Shown here one piece after another: positions 17,367 through 24,642 of a DNA stretch of 64,000 nucleotides. This DNA is from CAVTWS01 sp963738445 (GTDB taxonomy: Bacteria > Actinomycetota > Acidimicrobiia > Acidimicrobiales > SHLQ01), in the NCBI GenBank assembly GCA_963738445.1, contig CAVTWS010000001.1, positions 284,201 to 348,200 on the forward strand. The letters run 5' to 3'. A model generated the notes under the pieces. That model was not told the DNA's origin, made no database searches, and saw nothing but the letters and a program-made list of their open reading frames with translations. The number at the start of each line of letters is the position of its first letter. Position 1 is the stretch's first letter. The position numbers were made by a program, and so were the translations under genes.

Positions 17367-18064
17367 CGGGGGGAACCCTCACGCAGGACGTAGCCGACCA
17401 GCCGGACCGTGTGGATGAGCGTCGGCCCGTGCTCGTTGAGCTTCCGACGGAGGTAGCTCACGTACGTCTCGCAGATGTTGGAATCGCCTTCGAAGTCGTA
17501 GTGCCACACATGGTCGAGGATCTGGCTCTTCGACAGCACCCGACCGGGATTGGTCATGAAGTACTCGAGCAGCTTGAACTCGGTCGCCGTCAACGGGATC
17601 TCCGTTCCCGCCCGGCTGACCAGGTGTGCATCGAGATCGAGCTCGAGGTCGGCAAACCGGAGCAGCCGACCGGGGTCCCGTGAGCCCGCGGCCGTGCGCC
17701 GGAGGATGGCCCGGACGCGCATGACCACTTCGGCGAGCGAGAAGGGTTTGGTCATGTAGTCGTCGGCGCCGGATTCGAAGCCCACTGCCTTGTCCTGAAG
17801 GCTGTCGCGGGCGGTGAGGAACAGGATGGGCGATTCGATGCCTTCGCGCCGGAGCCGGGTGGCGATGGCGAAGCCGTCGAGGTCGGGCAACATCACGTCG
17901 AGCACGATCAGATCGGGTGGCTGAGACTGCGCAGCGAGAAGGCCGGCCCGGCCCGTCGTGGCTTCGGTGACGTCGAACCCCTCGTACCGCAAGGCCGTGG
18001 ACACGGAGTCGACGAGCGACGGTTCGTCATCGATGACGAGTATGCGGAGCGCCTCGCCGGTCAT
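17363..18064 (-). CDS. OmpR/PhoB-family response regulator
   Basis: 233 residues from ATG 18064 (MTGEALRILVIDDEPSLV). The receiver domain has the acidic pair DDE, the phospho-Asp in LIVLDVMLPDLDG, and the conserved Thr and Lys (LTARD, TKPFS). The C-terminal winged helix contains LTATEFKLLEYFMTNPGRVLSKSQILDHVW and VSYLRRKL, typical of OmpR/PhoB DNA-binding domains. An upstream in-frame extension to 18184 exists but lies in the operator region and is less likely. It is cotranscribed with the kinase at 15897. Three CTCAG repeats with 11-base spacing lie 98-124 bases upstream of the start, as expected for direct-repeat binding by this family, and may give autoregulation. Confidence 0.92.
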   Translation of the reverse strand: MTGEALRILVIDDEPSLVDSVSTALRYEGFDVTEATTGRAGLLAAQSQPPDLIVLDVMLPDLDGFAIATRLRREGIESPILFLTARDSLQDKAVGFESGADDYMTKPFSLAEVVMRVRAILRRTAAGSRDPGRLLRFADLELDLDAHLVSRAGTEIPLTATEFKLLEYFMTNPGRVLSKSQILDHVWHYDFEGDSNICETYVSYLRRKLNEHGPTLIHTVRLVGYVLREGSPR

Positions 18065-18160
18065 GGCTGCGGGCGCGATCCGTGGAAGGTGGGACGCATC
18101 ACGCTGATTGTCGCAGGCGCAGGGCGATCTGGACGGTCCCCGGACGTGATCTACGTGGAG

Positions 18161-18191
18161 GCTCAGTGGACGCTCAGCGGGCACTCAGGAA
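18161..18191. promoter_or_regulatory. Three CTCAG direct repeats at exact 11-bp spacing (response-regulator operator candidate)
   Basis: CTCAG occurs at 18162-18166, 18173-18177 and 18184-18188. The 11-base period puts the repeats on one DNA face, the hallmark of OmpR/PhoB-type sites. The site lies between the divergent response-regulator gene (start 18064) and the methyltransferase gene (start about 18226). Confidence 0.55.
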
Positions 18192-18225
18192 CGGGCACTT
18201 GGATCAGGGCATCGAAACCTTCACT

Positions 18226-19164
18226 GTGAACCCACCCGCCGCGCCGCCGGTGCCGTCGGACGTCTTCTGCTGTCCTCATTGCCATGGGATGCTGAGCGAG
18301 GGTCAGGGCGCGGCGCTCGCCTGTGCGAGCTGCGAGGCCGAGTTCCCTGGCCGACCCGGCGGCTTCGATCTTCGTCCCCGGCGCGCCGTCGATCGTTTCG
18401 CACGGGTCCAGGTGTCGGCGCGGGCTCCGGATCTCTCCCGTCACCTTGCGACCGAGTTCGAGATCGGTCCGGGTATCACGGTCGACTCGGCGGAGATCGA
18501 CCGCGTCGGCCTGTCCTACGGCAACCGTCTGAGTCCGGCCCTGCTGTCCCGACTCGAGGTCGGGCCCGGTGACCTGGTGCTCGACATCGGCTGCGGAGGC
18601 GGTGCTTTGGCCCGGATCCTCGAGCCCCGGGCGATCGGCTACATCGGCGTCGACTACGACGGCGGCGCACCGTATCTGGCCGATGCGCTGGCCCTGCCGT
18701 TCGTCGACGCCTCCTTCGACGGGGTGGTGACCATCGCCGTGATGGAGCACGTGCGCAGCCCGCATCTGATGATGCAGGAAGCGGCGCGCGTGTTGAAGCC
18801 CGGCGGCACGATCGTGGGGACATCGGCGTTCCTCGAGGTGTTCCACATGGACAGCCACTTCCACACGACCGCGCTTGGCGTCATCGCCGCGCTGGAGGAC
18901 GCCGGATTCGTCGACATCGTCGTGGTGCCGACGCTTGACTGGGACATGGCCGACACCATGGCATCGATGGGCTACCTGGTCGGGATGAGGGGCCCGCTAC
19001 GGAAGCTGTTCCGCTGGAGCCTGACCCGGGCGCATCGAGTCGGATGGCGGATCCGGCACCAGGACGTTACCGATGTCGTGCGGCGGTCGACGTTCGCCGG
19101 CGGCTTCCGGTTCTCCGCCCGGCGGGGCGCGGTCATCGACCCACGAGACCCGCCAGCACGTTGA
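18226..19164 (+). CDS. SAM-dependent methyltransferase with N-terminal zinc-ribbon (Trm112-like) segment
   Basis: 312 residues from GTG 18226; earlier in-frame starts would overlap the CTCAG operator. Residues about 10-45 hold CCPHCHGML and ACASCEAEFPG, a four-Cys ribbon like that fused to many class I methyltransferases. Motif I is LVLDIGCGGGALARI (about residue 120), then GVDYDGG and FDGVVTIAVMEHVRSPHLMMQEAARVLKPGG, the Methyltransf_11 core. A C-terminal helical part (LRKLFRWSLTRAHRVGWRI) may touch membrane or lipid. The target is unknown; such proteins often act on lipids, sugars or quinone-like compounds. It is divergent from the two-component system and shares its control region, so it may belong to its regulon. 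Its 3' end overlaps the opposite-strand DUF1345 gene by about 30 bases. Confidence 0.75.
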   Translation: MNPPAAPPVPSDVFCCPHCHGMLSEGQGAALACASCEAEFPGRPGGFDLRPRRAVDRFARVQVSARAPDLSRHLATEFEIGPGITVDSAEIDRVGLSYGNRLSPALLSRLEVGPGDLVLDIGCGGGALARILEPRAIGYIGVDYDGGAPYLADALALPFVDASFDGVVTIAVMEHVRSPHLMMQEAARVLKPGGTIVGTSAFLEVFHMDSHFHTTALGVIAALEDAGFVDIVVVPTLDWDMADTMASMGYLVGMRGPLRKLFRWSLTRAHRVGWRIRHQDVTDVVRRSTFAGGFRFSARRGAVIDPRDPPAR

Positions 19165-19864
19165 TGGTCGCGGCGATGACGGCGGTGCCGAACAGGTAGG
19201 ACAGCAGGGCGTGACGTAACACGGTGGCCCGAATCACCGGGTCGTCGAGTTCCGTATCGGACACCTGGTAGGTCATGCCGACGGTGAAGCCGAGGTAGGC
19301 GAAGTCCCGGTAGCTGGGTTCGGTCGATCCGGGAAAGGTCACCCCGCCCACCCGGGTACCGCCGTAGTAGAGGTGGGCGTACCGCAGGGTGAACATCGTG
19401 TGCACGGTCAGCCAGGAGGTCACGACCGCCGCCATGGCCGCGACCGTCAGCGCCACCTCGAGCGGCGTGGAGGCGGTCGTCGCCCGGTAGAGAGCGGCGA
19501 TGGCGCCGGGCAGGCTCACGACGCTGGCCGTCAGGAGCAGGAGACGGGTCGAGGCCCGACTGTTGTCCTCGCGGGTCGCGACCGCCGCCGTGGCCGGGCC
19601 GTCGAGGGGTCCGATGTCGATCCACGCCCAGATGAGGAAGCTTGCTGTCACGGCGATCCACCCGCACAGGACCGCCAGCTGCCACACCGACACCGCGCCG
19701 ACGCCGCCACCGACCGCCAGCCCGACCGCTCCACAGACCAGGGCCCGGCGCTTCTCGGTCGTGATCGCTGGGGTCGGTGAGCCGGTCACGAGGGCGAGTA
19801 TGGCGCAACGACCCGGCGTCGGGCCGGAACGGTCGAATCCAACCACGGGACCGGGCCGGCTCAT
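19133..19864 (-). CDS. DUF1345-family integral membrane protein
   Basis: Up to 243 residues from ATG 19864; an alternative GTG at 19789 gives 218, nearer the family norm. About five to six hydrophobic helices are visible (LVCGAVGLAVGGGVGAVSVW, LAVLCGWIAVTASFLIWAWI, LLLLTASVVSLPGAIAAL, VALTVAAMAAVVTSWLTVHTMF, ALLSYLFGTAVIAATINVLAG). The family signatures ATREDNSRA and YRDFAYLGFTVGMTYQVSDTEL support DUF1345, a conserved bacterial inner-membrane family without an established function. It is divergent from the DUF4389 gene at 19950. Confidence 0.8.
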   Translation of the reverse strand: MSRPGPVVGFDRSGPTPGRCAILALVTGSPTPAITTEKRRALVCGAVGLAVGGGVGAVSVWQLAVLCGWIAVTASFLIWAWIDIGPLDGPATAAVATREDNSRASTRLLLLTASVVSLPGAIAALYRATTASTPLEVALTVAAMAAVVTSWLTVHTMFTLRYAHLYYGGTRVGGVTFPGSTEPSYRDFAYLGFTVGMTYQVSDTELDDPVIRATVLRHALLSYLFGTAVIAATINVLAGLVGR

Positions 19865-19949
19865 CCATGCCTTTCGTCCTTCCAGGCGGCGGGCGGGCAG
19901 ACCTAGGTTCGCGACCGACGGCCCACCAGGGCCGGACGGGAGGAGTCTC

Positions 19950-20552
19950 ATGACCCAGGTTCAGTTCGACTGCGCCCGACCCGGTGAGCGCAATCGGGGC
20001 ACCGTGGCGGCTCGCATCATACTGGCGATACCGCAGCTGATCGTGTTGCGCCTGTGGAACGCGGTGGCCGAGATCGTGGCTGTCATCCACTGGTTCATCT
20101 GCGTGTTCACGGGCCGGCGCAACTCCAGCATGTGGAAGTTCGTCAACGACTACCTGATGTTCGAGTCACGCACGCTGTCGTATGTCGCGTTGATGCACGA
20201 CGAGTGGCCGCCGATCGGGAACGACCAGGGGTCGGTGCCCACGCGCTACGAACTGGCCTACGACGACTCGGTGAATCGCAAGACGGTCGCGCTGCGCATC
20301 ATCTGGGCCATACCGGCCGCGATCATCGGCATGCTCTACGGCATCGGGGCGTTCTTCGTGGCCATCGCTTCGTGGTTCTCGATCGTGGTCACCGGGTCGC
20401 AACCGCCCGGCATGTTCGACTTCCTGCTGAAGGCCAGCCGCTACCTGGCCCAGCTGAGCGCCTACCTGCTGCTCCAGACCGACACCTATCCATCGACGGC
20501 CGGCCCCGCCCCCACGCCCGCGGTCGCCGGCCCGCCCGTCACGCGGTTCTGA
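19950..20552 (+). CDS. DUF4389-family membrane protein
   Basis: 200 residues. ATG 19950 has the ribosome-binding site GGGAGGAG. Two related halves each carry a hydrophobic helix pair and the family's RIxLAIPQxI-like motif (GTVAARIILAIPQLIVL; KTVALRIIWAIPAAIIG) followed by HWFICVFTGRR and SWFSIVVTGSQP. The tail is Pro/Ala-rich. DUF4389 proteins are small membrane proteins of unknown function, frequent in actinobacteria. The gene ends before a repeat-rich terminator-like region. Confidence 0.82.
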   Translation: MTQVQFDCARPGERNRGTVAARIILAIPQLIVLRLWNAVAEIVAVIHWFICVFTGRRNSSMWKFVNDYLMFESRTLSYVALMHDEWPPIGNDQGSVPTRYELAYDDSVNRKTVALRIIWAIPAAIIGMLYGIGAFFVAIASWFSIVVTGSQPPGMFDFLLKASRYLAQLSAYLLLQTDTYPSTAGPAPTPAVAGPPVTRF

Positions 20553-20570
20553 GTCTCTCAACCCCCAACA

Positions 20571-20640
20571 GTTCTGGGGGCCTGGGTGTGCTGCATGACG
20601 AGCAGTTGGGCCCCCAGAACAGGTGGGTGGCCCCCAGAAC
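20571..20640. terminator. Inverted repeat with three copies of GGCCCCCAGAAC between convergent genes
   Basis: GTTCTGGGGGCC (20571-20582) is the complement of GGCCCCCAGAAC, found at 20609-20620 and again at 20629-20640. One strand can fold either of two alternative hairpins. It lies in the 103-base gap between the DUF4389 gene and the convergent SDR gene and probably acts as a bidirectional terminator. Confidence 0.6.
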
Positions 20641-20655
20641 GGGTCGGCGCGACGG

Positions 20656-21615
20656 TCAGGTACGACCGTTCCAGGAGTCGAAGTCGGTGAGCTCGGGATG
20701 GTCGTCGAGCGTGTAGTCGTTGGTGAGGTCCTCGACGAGGTGGGACGGCGCCGATGCGTCGAGGCCGTCGAGGGTCCAGCCACCGGCCATGTACATGATG
20801 CGCTCGCGGTCCGGTTCGCTGAGCCGGGACAGGCGGTCGCCGCCGATGTGGAATGTGCGCCCGTTGACGTTGCGGGCCGCATCGGTGCACAGCCACACGA
20901 CGATGGCGGAGATCTTCCGCGGCGCCAGCGCTTCGGGGTCGGCGACGGTCGGGCTCATCGTCGTCGCCCGGGGCCCCATGGTCAGCGCCATGAGCTCGGT
21001 GAACTTCGAGGTTCGAGTGGCGTACTCCTTGGTGGACTCGCCGGTGGCGAGAGGTCGGATGGCGTTGCACCGCACGCCGAAGCGGCCGAGCTCGCGAGCC
21101 ACGGTGCGGGTGAGGCCGACGACGCCTTCCTTGGCGGCGCTGTACGCCACCATCGACGGGTGGCCGAATCCCGAGCCGCTGCTGGTGTTGACGATGGCGC
21201 CCGCGCCCTGCCGGCTCATGCCTTCGGCGACGGCTCGGATCATGGCGAAGTACCCCTTGAGGTTCACGTCGAGGGAGCGGTCCCAGTCCTCCTCCGTGTA
21301 CCTCCACAGGTCGCCGCTGCGTCCGCCGGCAGTGGCGTTGTTGATGAGGATGTCGACTGGTCCGTACGTGTCGGTCGCGGTGGCCGCGATGTCGGCCGCG
21401 CCGTCCCAGGTCGCCGAGTGCGTGTCGGCGGTCGCCGTGCCCCCGGCGGCCTCGATCTCGGCTACCACGGAAGCGGCGTCGGCTCCGGAACGCTGACCCG
21501 TGTCGTTGACGACGACCTTGGCGCCCTCGGCCGCCAGGAGGAGCGCGTGCTGCTTCCCGATGCCGCCTCCGGCGCCGGTGACGATCGCTACCTTGCCCTC
21601 GAGTCGAGCTCCCAT
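20656..21615 (-). CDS. Short-chain dehydrogenase/reductase (HSD17B4/MFE-like)
   Basis: 319 residues, intact, ATG 21615. NAD(P) motif VAIVTGAGGGIGKQHALLLAAEGAKVVVND (TGxxxGxG), NNATAGG (NNAG position), catalytic Ser in VNTSSGSG and YSAAK (Tyr/Lys). The N-terminal EGKVAIVTGAGGGIGKQHALLLA and the roughly 300-residue size resemble the (3R)-hydroxyacyl-CoA dehydrogenase domain of multifunctional enzymes, so a role in fatty acid or sterol side-chain oxidation is likely; the substrate is not determinable. Stands alone on the minus strand. Confidence 0.85.
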   Translation of the reverse strand: MGARLEGKVAIVTGAGGGIGKQHALLLAAEGAKVVVNDTGQRSGADAASVVAEIEAAGGTATADTHSATWDGAADIAATATDTYGPVDILINNATAGGRSGDLWRYTEEDWDRSLDVNLKGYFAMIRAVAEGMSRQGAGAIVNTSSGSGFGHPSMVAYSAAKEGVVGLTRTVARELGRFGVRCNAIRPLATGESTKEYATRTSKFTELMALTMGPRATTMSPTVADPEALAPRKISAIVVWLCTDAARNVNGRTFHIGGDRLSRLSEPDRERIMYMAGGWTLDGLDASAPSHLVEDLTNDYTLDDHPELTDFDSWNGRT

Positions 21616-21684
21616 TGATGCCTCTCCTTGTGGACACCGTCACCCTTGTCGCCCCGCCCCCGATCGCGCAATAGGGTCGACCAC

Positions 21685-22023
21685 GTGACATCAGCCTTCC
21701 GGCGGCCGCCCCTGACGGTCATCCTTTCGCTCGCTGGCGCGGCCGCCCTGCTTCTGGGTTCGCTTCTCTACTGGCTGGGCGACGGTCAACCGAGGTCGCC
21801 GGCGGCGTTTCGCGAGCTGGTGGCCGACGCGGGACTCACCGTCGACTGGTCGAACAACGGGCCACGCGGTGGTGAGGGTGTCGTCGGTACCGAGTGCGGC
21901 GAACGGCCCGTGTCGGTCGACGAGGTGGATGACGAGCTGTGGGTGCGATGGGACGATCGACGCGAGCCGATCACGCCTGCAGTGATCGAAGAGCTCGTTC
22001 ACTGCACCGACGTGTCCAGCTGA
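21685..22023 (+). CDS. Small single-pass membrane protein, hypothetical
   Basis: 112 residues from GTG 21685. One N-terminal hydrophobic helix (LTVILSLAGAAALLLGSLLYWLG) is followed by an acidic extracytoplasmic part with two cysteines (GTECGERP, VHCTDVSS) that could form a disulfide. No family recognised. It lies 39 bases before another membrane-protein gene on the same strand and may be cotranscribed with it. Confidence 0.55.
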   Translation: MTSAFRRPPLTVILSLAGAAALLLGSLLYWLGDGQPRSPAAFRELVADAGLTVDWSNNGPRGGEGVVGTECGERPVSVDEVDDELWVRWDDRREPITPAVIEELVHCTDVSS

Positions 22024-22062
22024 ACGCCGAACCGATCGGGGCAATCGGCGCGACAATGGTTC

Positions 22063-22791
22063 ATGGAACAGCCGGAGTCGTTCGGGACGATGTGGTGGCG
22101 ATACCTGCGGATCCTGGTGGTGGCAGGTGTTCCGGTCGGCGTCGTGGTGGGGGGCATCGGATCCCGGCTGGCCATGCTGGCCCTTCGTCTCACGTCGCCC
22201 GATCGGGTGATCGGCGTCCAGAGCGACGACGACTTCACGATCGGCGAGTTCACGGCCGGCGGGACCTACAACCTGTTGCTTCTCGGGGCCGCCGTGGGCG
22301 TGCTCGGGGCCTTTGTGTACCTCGCCGTCCGGCCGTGGCTGATCGGCCCTGCGTGGTTCCGGTACGGGACGGTCTCCGCGGCCTGCGGCGCGGTCGTCGG
22401 GTCGATGCTGCTCCACGCCGACGGCATCGACTTCCGGCTGCTGGAACCGGCATGGTTCGCCATGGCGCTGTTCATCGCCCTTCCCGCCGCCTTCGGCCTC
22501 GCCGTCGGTCCGGCCGTGGAATGGGCAGAGCAGCGGCCGGTGCCATCGGGCCGTCGGCAGGCCCTCGCTCCGATCGTGCTCGTGGCGATGTTCCCCTTCG
22601 TGCTCTTCCCGCTGGTCTTCGTGGCGGCTGGGCTCGTGGCCTACACCGCAGTGGTCTCGGCGATCCGGGAACTCGACGTTCGCGTTCCGAGCGCGGTCGC
22701 GAACGCGATCCGCGGGCTGTGGCTGTTCGTCGCCGTACTGGGGCTCGTGGCCCTCGTGAGCGACATCCGCGACATCAACGCGGTGAACTGA
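22063..22791 (+). CDS. Multi-pass membrane protein, unknown family
   Basis: 242 residues from ATG 22063. About six predicted helices: LRILVVAGVPVGVVVGGIGSRL, NLLLLGAAVGVLGAFVYLAV, VSAACGAVVGSMLLHADG, FAMALFIALPAAFGLAVG, IVLVAMFPFVLFPLVFVAAGLVAYTAVV and LWLFVAVLGLVALVSDI. The segment VVVGGIGSRLAMLALR with a following TIGEFTAGGTYNLLL recurs in actinobacterial membrane proteins of unknown role. No catalytic motif is seen. Intact gene. Confidence 0.6.
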   Translation: MEQPESFGTMWWRYLRILVVAGVPVGVVVGGIGSRLAMLALRLTSPDRVIGVQSDDDFTIGEFTAGGTYNLLLLGAAVGVLGAFVYLAVRPWLIGPAWFRYGTVSAACGAVVGSMLLHADGIDFRLLEPAWFAMALFIALPAAFGLAVGPAVEWAEQRPVPSGRRQALAPIVLVAMFPFVLFPLVFVAAGLVAYTAVVSAIRELDVRVPSAVANAIRGLWLFVAVLGLVALVSDIRDINAVN

Positions 22792-23002
22792 TCGATCGAC
22801 GTGGAGGAATCGTCAACCCGACTCGACGGGGTGACGCAGCTTCAGTCGGGGGGAAAGGCGAGAGGTCACGATCGGCGCTCACCATGGTCGCCCGGGCGTC
22901 GATCGCCAGCACGGCGAGAGAGGCATCGGCGACGATTCCGATGGTGGGGTGGTGCCGGGCCGCATCGAACCGTCGTCGATCTGAGTCAGGATGCGCATCC
23001 AC
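22775..23002 (-). pseudogene. VapC-type PIN-domain remnant
   Basis: The frame contains RRFDAARHHPTIGIVADASLAVLAIDARATMVSADRDLSPFP, which matches the C-terminal third of PIN toxins (third acidic residue in VADASLAVLA and the ATLVSxDRDFxxFP strand). The N-terminal half with the first catalytic aspartates is absent, and no antitoxin gene is adjacent, so it appears to be a toxin relic. The rest of the 245-base gap between 22791 and 23036 shows nothing else. Confidence 0.55.
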
Positions 23003-23035
23003 GCGTATGACGAGCCAGGTGCGGCCGTCGAGCGT

Positions 23036-23944
23036 TCAGCTGGTCGAGATGGAGTTGGTGCGGGTGTCGGTCTCGACGGGTTTGGCGCCTGACCGAGTCG
23101 CCGCCTCGTACCCGGAGCTGCGGCCGTTCCAGGACGGCCAGCGGGCCCCGGGACCGACGGGTGCGTCGCCGAGCACGGTGACCCGCTGGATCACCCGGCG
23201 CTCGTCGTAGTCGTCGACGGCATGATGCATCGTGCACCGGTTGTCCCACATGCCGACCGCGCCGGGGGTCCAGCGGTAGCGGACCTGGAACCGGGGTTGT
23301 TCGGACCAGGTGTAGAGGTAGCCCAGCAGGGCGGCGCTCTCCCCGGCGGACATCTCGACGACGTGGGAGGTGAAGGTTCGGTTCACGAACAGGACCTTGC
23401 GGCCGGTCTCGGGATGGATGCTGACGACGGGGTGCACGGCTTGAGTCTCGGGATGACCGAACGGCGCGGCGTGGTGCACGGCAGTGAGACCGTCGAGCAG
23501 GTCCTTCATGGGCGCGGACAAGCCGTCGTAGGCGGCGTACTGGTTGGTCCACAACGTGTCGCCGCCGGCATCGGGGCTCAGGACCATGTTGAGGATCGAC
23601 GCCAGCGGGGGCGTGGTGCTGAACGTGACGTCGGTGTGCCACACGTCGGCGCGTGCGCCCGTGCCGCTGTCGAGCACGACGATCTCGGGATGCTCGTCGT
23701 CGAGTTTCGGGATGAACGGGTGGATCTCGATCGGGCCCAACCGATGGCCGAGGCTGATGTGGTCGGCGGGGGTCAGATGTTGGCCGGGGAAGAAGATCAC
23801 GAGGTTCTCGATCCACGCCGCCCGCACGGCCGCCCACGTTCGGTCGTCGAGGTTCGACAGATCGACACCGTGGATCTCGGCTCCGAGGCACCCGGTCAGC
23901 GGTCGGATGTCGAGGGCGAGTGGGGTGTCGGTGGTCGTGGGCAT
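23036..23944 (-). CDS. TauD/TfdA-family Fe(II)/2-oxoglutarate dioxygenase
   Basis: 302 residues, intact, ATG 23944. N-terminal IRPLTGCLGAEIHGVDLS is the family opening; iron ligands are the H-x-D in DVWHTDVTF (about residue 101-103) and the distal His in TMHHAVDDYDERR (about 250), with the 2-oxoglutarate-binding Arg in ERRVIQR. These enzymes hydroxylate taurine, alkyl sulfates, chlorophenoxy acids or similar with release of CO2 and succinate; the substrate here is unknown. It lies 24 bases downstream of the TetR gene, so it is probably cotranscribed with it and controlled from the operator at 24601-24640. Confidence 0.87.
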   Translation of the reverse strand: MPTTTDTPLALDIRPLTGCLGAEIHGVDLSNLDDRTWAAVRAAWIENLVIFFPGQHLTPADHISLGHRLGPIEIHPFIPKLDDEHPEIVVLDSGTGARADVWHTDVTFSTTPPLASILNMVLSPDAGGDTLWTNQYAAYDGLSAPMKDLLDGLTAVHHAAPFGHPETQAVHPVVSIHPETGRKVLFVNRTFTSHVVEMSAGESAALLGYLYTWSEQPRFQVRYRWTPGAVGMWDNRCTMHHAVDDYDERRVIQRVTVLGDAPVGPGARWPSWNGRSSGYEAATRSGAKPVETDTRTNSISTS

Positions 23945-23968
23945 GGGGGACTCCTGTCGATTCGGGGG

Positions 23969-24592
23969 TCAGGGGGCGGAGAACGCTGCGGTGACGAGGT
24001 CGACGAGGGCCTCGCCACGCCGGACGAGCGGCAGCTTCGACTCGGCGGTGAGGGCCGGCCCGTAGAGGGTCGACGACATCACGGAGAATCGGAATGCCTG
24101 CAGCTCCGGGGACAGATGGGAGAGGGCTCGGGCGAGCACGGGTTCGAACCGGCGCCACTGCGGTTCGAAGGTGGCGGTGACGAGATCCCACCACGGCGAA
24201 CCGGCGTGATCGAGGGCGGCGAGGAAGCGCACGTACTGCAGGCCATCGGGCGTGGACGCCAGGCGCGCGAGGGGGAGGACGAGGGCCTCGGCGACGGCGC
24301 GGATCGGTGGTTCGTCGAGGGACTCGAGGGGGGCGAGCAGCGCCGACCGCTGGGCGGCGAGGGCATCCATGCGGCGGTGCAGCACGGCCGTGACGAGCTG
24401 CTCCCGCGTGCCGAAGTGGTAGTGGACGGCGGCGACGTTGGCGTCGGCGGCGGCGTTGATGGCGCGGATCGACACGCCCTCGATGCCGCGCTCGGCGATG
24501 AGTGACTCGGCGGCGTCGAGCAGGCGCTCGGCGGTGCCGTCGGTGATCGTGTCGCTCCCGGTTCGGGCAGAAGGCTCGGCGGCGACGGTCAT
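23969..24592 (-). CDS. TetR/AcrR-family transcriptional regulator
   Basis: 207 residues, ATG 24592. N-terminal helix-turn-helix: AERLLDAAESLIAERGIEGVSIRAINAAADANVAAVHYHFGTREQLVTAVL, a full TetR signature. The C-terminal ligand domain (WWDLVTATFEPQWRRFEPVLARAL) is typical of regulators of lipid or xenobiotic genes. Directly upstream lies a palindromic operator overlapping a good promoter, so it likely represses itself and the dioxygenase gene downstream. It is encoded between the MFS transporter and TauD genes of one minus-strand cluster. Confidence 0.9.
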   Translation of the reverse strand: MTVAAEPSARTGSDTITDGTAERLLDAAESLIAERGIEGVSIRAINAAADANVAAVHYHFGTREQLVTAVLHRRMDALAAQRSALLAPLESLDEPPIRAVAEALVLPLARLASTPDGLQYVRFLAALDHAGSPWWDLVTATFEPQWRRFEPVLARALSHLSPELQAFRFSVMSSTLYGPALTAESKLPLVRRGEALVDLVTAAFSAP

Positions 24593-24600
24593 CGTCGATC

Positions 24601-24640
24601 AGAGTAAACGAATCGAACGATTCAATCAAGTGATTGAATC
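24601..24640 (-). promoter_or_regulatory. TetR operator and promoter
   Basis: GATTCAATCA (24619-24628) and TGATTGAATC (24631-24640) form a perfect 10-bp inverted repeat with a 2-base spacer. Overlapping it, GAATCG-AA-CGATTC (24610-24623) is a second palindrome. On the minus strand TTGATT (24629-24624), 17 bases, TACTCT (24606-24601) read as -35 and -10 boxes 8 bases before the tetR ATG. Repressor binding would block the promoter. Confidence 0.75.
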
Positions 24641-24642
24641 AA

